Shown here piece after piece: positions 44,075 through 45,808 of a DNA stretch of 45,808 nucleotides. The notes beneath the pieces were generated by a model. It was not told the origin of the DNA. It did not search any database and worked only from the letters and a program-made list of their open reading frames with translations. Each line of letters begins with the position of its first letter. The stretch's first letter is position 1. Source of the stretch: Smithella sp. SCADC (GTDB lineage: Bacteria > Desulfobacterota > Syntrophia > Syntrophales > Smithellaceae); NCBI GenBank assembly GCA_000747625.2, contig JQDQ01000175.1, positions 1 to 45,808 of the forward strand. Direction: 5' to 3'. Made by a program: the position numbers and the translations under genes.

Positions 44075-45069
44075 AAAAACAACGAAAACACTGTATTTAC
44101 TGCGGCGAAATAACGATCAAGAAATACGAGGACAACGTCCAGAGGGATTTTTGCCCAGCCTGTAATTCCTTTTTTTATGAAAATCCTTTACCTGTGGTTT
44201 CCACAATTCTTGAATCGTCGCGTCAGATACTCCTGGTTAAACGCGACAGAGCTCCATCCAGGGGATTATGGTGCCTGCCTACAGGATTTGCCGAAGCGGG
44301 AGAAAGCATTGAGGAAGCTGCTCTGCGCGAGTTGGAAGAAGAAACGGGCATCAGGGGTAAAATCGTAAAGTTACTGGATGTTGATTCCTACAAAAGCCGT
44401 TTTTATGGCGATCTGCTTTTCTTGACTTTTGTCGTGCAGCAAACCGGCGGAAAGCTTTGTGCCGGCGATGATTGTTCGCAGGCCCGGTTCTGGCCGGCAA
44501 ACAAATTGCCACCGTTCGCCTTCCGCTCCAACAAACTTGCACTGGAGGCCTACATTAAAAGCAGAAGAGATTACTGGGCAATATTCGATTCCATTGAGCA
44601 CACTGATAAGAAAACCCTTCCGCCCACAGTAGTAAAAAATTCTTTAACACGCCGTCTGGTCAATGTAATCATTAAAAATAAAGAAAAGATTATTGAACAA
44701 TGGCTGGACGATGTACTGGTAAATCCTTCCACCGCCGAATATCATAAAATGGAAAGAGATGTTTTATATAATATCTGTGATAGAATTCTTTCCCAGTTGA
44801 CTCTGTGGCTTGGCGGCTTGCACGATGTCGAAAAAATCAAAAGCTTTTATACCAAGCTCGGCAGAGAAAGAAGGAAATCCGGTTTTAAAATCAGCGACGT
44901 ATTAAGCGCACTCAGTCTCATCCGCAAACATATCTGGACTTTCGCGCTGGCACAGGACGCCCTGCAGAAAAATCTTGAATTATTCATGACCTTCGAACTG
45001 CAAAGACGCATGACTATCTTCTTTGACCTGGCCACTTTTTATCTGACCCGCGGGCATGAAGAGAAGTAA
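44071..45069 (+). CDS. Zinc-ribbon Nudix hydrolase fused to an RsbRD N-terminal-like domain
   Basis: A 332-residue protein of three parts. First, a zinc ribbon (C8, C11, C28, C31). Then a Nudix domain with the box GFAEAGESIEEAALRELEE starting at residue 72, intact at its glutamates; the ribbon plus Nudix layout is that of NADH/NUDT-type pyrophosphatases. From about residue 188 to the end is a helical domain (SLTRRLVNVIIKNKEKIIEQWLDDV, later ERRKSGFKISDVLSALSLIRKHI) that resembles the RsbRD/RsbT co-antagonist N-terminal domain (PF14361-like). I regard the fusion as real because the frame is clean. The domain call is by eye. Confidence 0.75.
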   Translation: MKKQRKHCIYCGEITIKKYEDNVQRDFCPACNSFFYENPLPVVSTILESSRQILLVKRDRAPSRGLWCLPTGFAEAGESIEEAALRELEEETGIRGKIVKLLDVDSYKSRFYGDLLFLTFVVQQTGGKLCAGDDCSQARFWPANKLPPFAFRSNKLALEAYIKSRRDYWAIFDSIEHTDKKTLPPTVVKNSLTRRLVNVIIKNKEKIIEQWLDDVLVNPSTAEYHKMERDVLYNICDRILSQLTLWLGGLHDVEKIKSFYTKLGRERRKSGFKISDVLSALSLIRKHIWTFALAQDALQKNLELFMTFELQRRMTIFFDLATFYLTRGHEEK

Positions 45070-45070
45070 A

Positions 45071-45360
45071 ATGCTCTTTTTACCAACCGGAATACGCATA
45101 AAGAATGGGTTCTAAATATCTTAAGCGATCTTTTAATCAATAAAGACCGCTACGGTTATATGGCCTGTCCCTGCCGTCTGGCATCCGGAAAGCGCGAAAA
45201 GGATGTCGATATCATCTGCCCCTGTCAATACCGACCGGAAGATATCAAGGAATATGGCAGTTGTTACTGTAACTTATACGTTTCTCCCGAATGGAATGAA
45301 GGGAAAATTGAGCACAAATACATTCCCGAAAGAAGGCCGGCGGAAAAAAATAGTTTTTAA
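45071..45360 (+). pseudogene. Ferredoxin-thioredoxin reductase catalytic-like protein with a frameshift in its 5' part
   Basis: The frame YGYMACPCRLASG, then CPCQYRPED, then CYCNLYVSP shows the cluster and disulfide cysteines of the FTR beta-chain family (CPC-X14-CPC-X12-CYC). No ATG, GTG or TTG precedes the motif in that frame back to the Nudix stop at 45067. An ATG at 45071 lies in the next frame and is cut short. Adding one T to the T5 run at 45077-45081 would give a continuous protein from that ATG (MLFFTNRNTHKEWVLN). This is either a homopolymer sequencing error or a real disruption. The FTR domain itself looks well preserved. Confidence 0.65.
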
Positions 45361-45421
45361 AAGACATTTGATTTCACTTGTTATTTTTCGCATTTATTCC
45401 GGATAAAGACATTTTTTTTAC

Positions 45422-45449
45422 TTGATTTCCCAAGATAAATAATTATATT
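45422..45449 (+). promoter_or_regulatory. Probable sigma-70 promoter of the sigma-like mini-protein gene
   Basis: TTGATT, 16 bases, TATATT, ending 55 bases before the ATG. AAGGAG with an 8-base spacer precedes the ATG. Confidence 0.45.
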
Positions 45450-45504
45450 CAACACAAGTTAAACATCTGACTTGGAAAAATCTGGAAAATAAGGAGTTCT
45501 CTCC

Positions 45505-45789
45505 ATGATTAATCTATATACCTGCAAGAAAAAGAATATTCTTATCAGTGAAATCTGTACCGATACAACCTGCGAATGGCGCCTGAAAAACGAATCCTTT
45601 CTGAACTGCACATGGGTCGCCTGCAACTATGGGCCATTTACGCTGGAAGAAGTTGGAGATATGATGGGGGTAACCCGAGAAAGAATTCGTCAAATCGAGG
45701 CCAAAGCCCTAAAAAAACTTCAGCATAAGAAAAGAAGAGACCAGCTTAAAGACTTTGCCACACAGGGAAATGATTGGGATAATTTATAG
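45505..45789 (+). CDS. Sigma-70 region 4-like small HTH protein with an N-terminal cysteine cluster
   Basis: A 94-residue protein. Residues 46-73 ([28 protein letters not shown]) match region 4.2 of housekeeping sigma factors, the helix-turn-helix that reads minus-35 boxes. No region 2 is present, so it cannot act as a complete sigma factor. The first 40 residues have five cysteines (C7, C18, C23, C35, C40) that could bind zinc or an Fe-S cluster. The strong ribosome site and an own promoter candidate support expression. Its last 30 codons are within the 112-base repeat, as natural continuation of the sigma domain. Function is unknown; regulation through the minus-35 region is plausible. Confidence 0.75.
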   Translation: MINLYTCKKKNILISEICTDTTCEWRLKNESFLNCTWVACNYGPFTLEEVGDMMGVTRERIRQIEAKALKKLQHKKRRDQLKDFATQGNDWDNL

Positions 45790-45808
45790 ATTTATCTCTT
45801 ATTACCTT
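45697..45808 (+). repeat. 112-base perfect repeat, copy B (window end)
   Basis: The last 112 bases of the window, identical to the reverse complement of 13148-13259. It ends exactly at the window boundary, which is typical of a contig broken at an unresolved repeat. In this copy the tail continues the sigma-region-4 fold naturally. Confidence 0.95.

Noticed and set aside
1-45808. CRISPR arrays, rRNA and tRNA genes
   Set aside because: No regularly spaced direct repeats and no cloverleaf or rRNA motifs were seen by eye. A covariance-model scan was not possible here.

Overview
The window looks like one contig from an anaerobic, Gram-negative, delta-type bacterium of the Desulfobacterota, possibly a Syntrophales relative such as Smithella or Syntrophus. 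This is inferred from gene content and not from any marker search. The supporting evidence is an oxygen-independent ribonucleotide reductase with its radical SAM activase, a KDO/Lpt outer-membrane block that runs straight into rpoN-hpf-rapZ, a cmk-rpsA-sppA-ihfB order, and family-4 Fe-S uracil-DNA glycosylase. No rRNA, tRNA, CRISPR array or intact transposase was seen.

Layout. 1-9.3 kb: 5'-truncated nrdD, its activase, hemW, lepA, adk, an FmdB zinc ribbon, a BepA-like M48 protease and cmk. 9.4-13.2 kb: rpsA, sppA, ihfB and an enoyl-CoA hydratase, with short gaps or overlaps. 13.2-16 kb: hpt with a zinc-ribbon gene, and purU with a cysteine-rich unknown, all on the minus strand. 16.1-19 kb: a small unknown gene and a fused B12/radical SAM-DUF2344 protein. 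19.1-22 kb: a compact accessory cassette containing an unknown gene, a phage-type adenine methylase overlapping it by 4 bases, a pyrimidine-dimer glycosylase fused to DUF1722, and a TIGR00027-type methyltransferase. Imperfect 23-base direct repeats border the cassette. 22-25.4 kb: a decayed region with two truncated radical SAM genes joined tail to tail, an intact PaaK-like adenylating enzyme and a headless DegT aminotransferase. 25.6-31.3 kb: an aminotransferase, a small membrane protein, slipin, NfeD, uracil-DNA glycosylase and coaBC. 31.6-32.9 kb: an M23 peptidase. 32.9-42.6 kb: the xerD, TPR, kdsA, kdsC, lptC, lptA, lptB, rpoN, hpf, rapZ series. 42.7-45.8 kb: rpiB, a methyltransferase, a Nudix-RsbRD fusion, a frameshifted ferredoxin-thioredoxin-reductase-like gene and a sigma-region-4-like mini-protein.

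How the genes work together. kdsA and kdsC make KDO, LptC, LptA and LptB export LPS, and rpoN, hpf and rapZ follow in the common proteobacterial order. hpt and purU both serve purine and one-carbon metabolism. NfeD and slipin form the usual membrane pair. The 19-22 kb cassette has a theme of DNA modification and DNA repair.

The most striking structural signal is a perfect 112-base inverted repeat linking the last bases of the window (45697-45808) to 13148-13259. It crosses a gene boundary and gives a zinc-ribbon ORF the C-terminal tail of the sigma-like mini-protein. An assembly chimera is the leading explanation, but a real inverted duplication bounding a 32-kb segment is not excluded. I did not find a complete undescribed system that I could name. 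The best candidates are the 19-22 kb cassette and the Nudix-RsbRD / FTR / sigma-like group at the right end.
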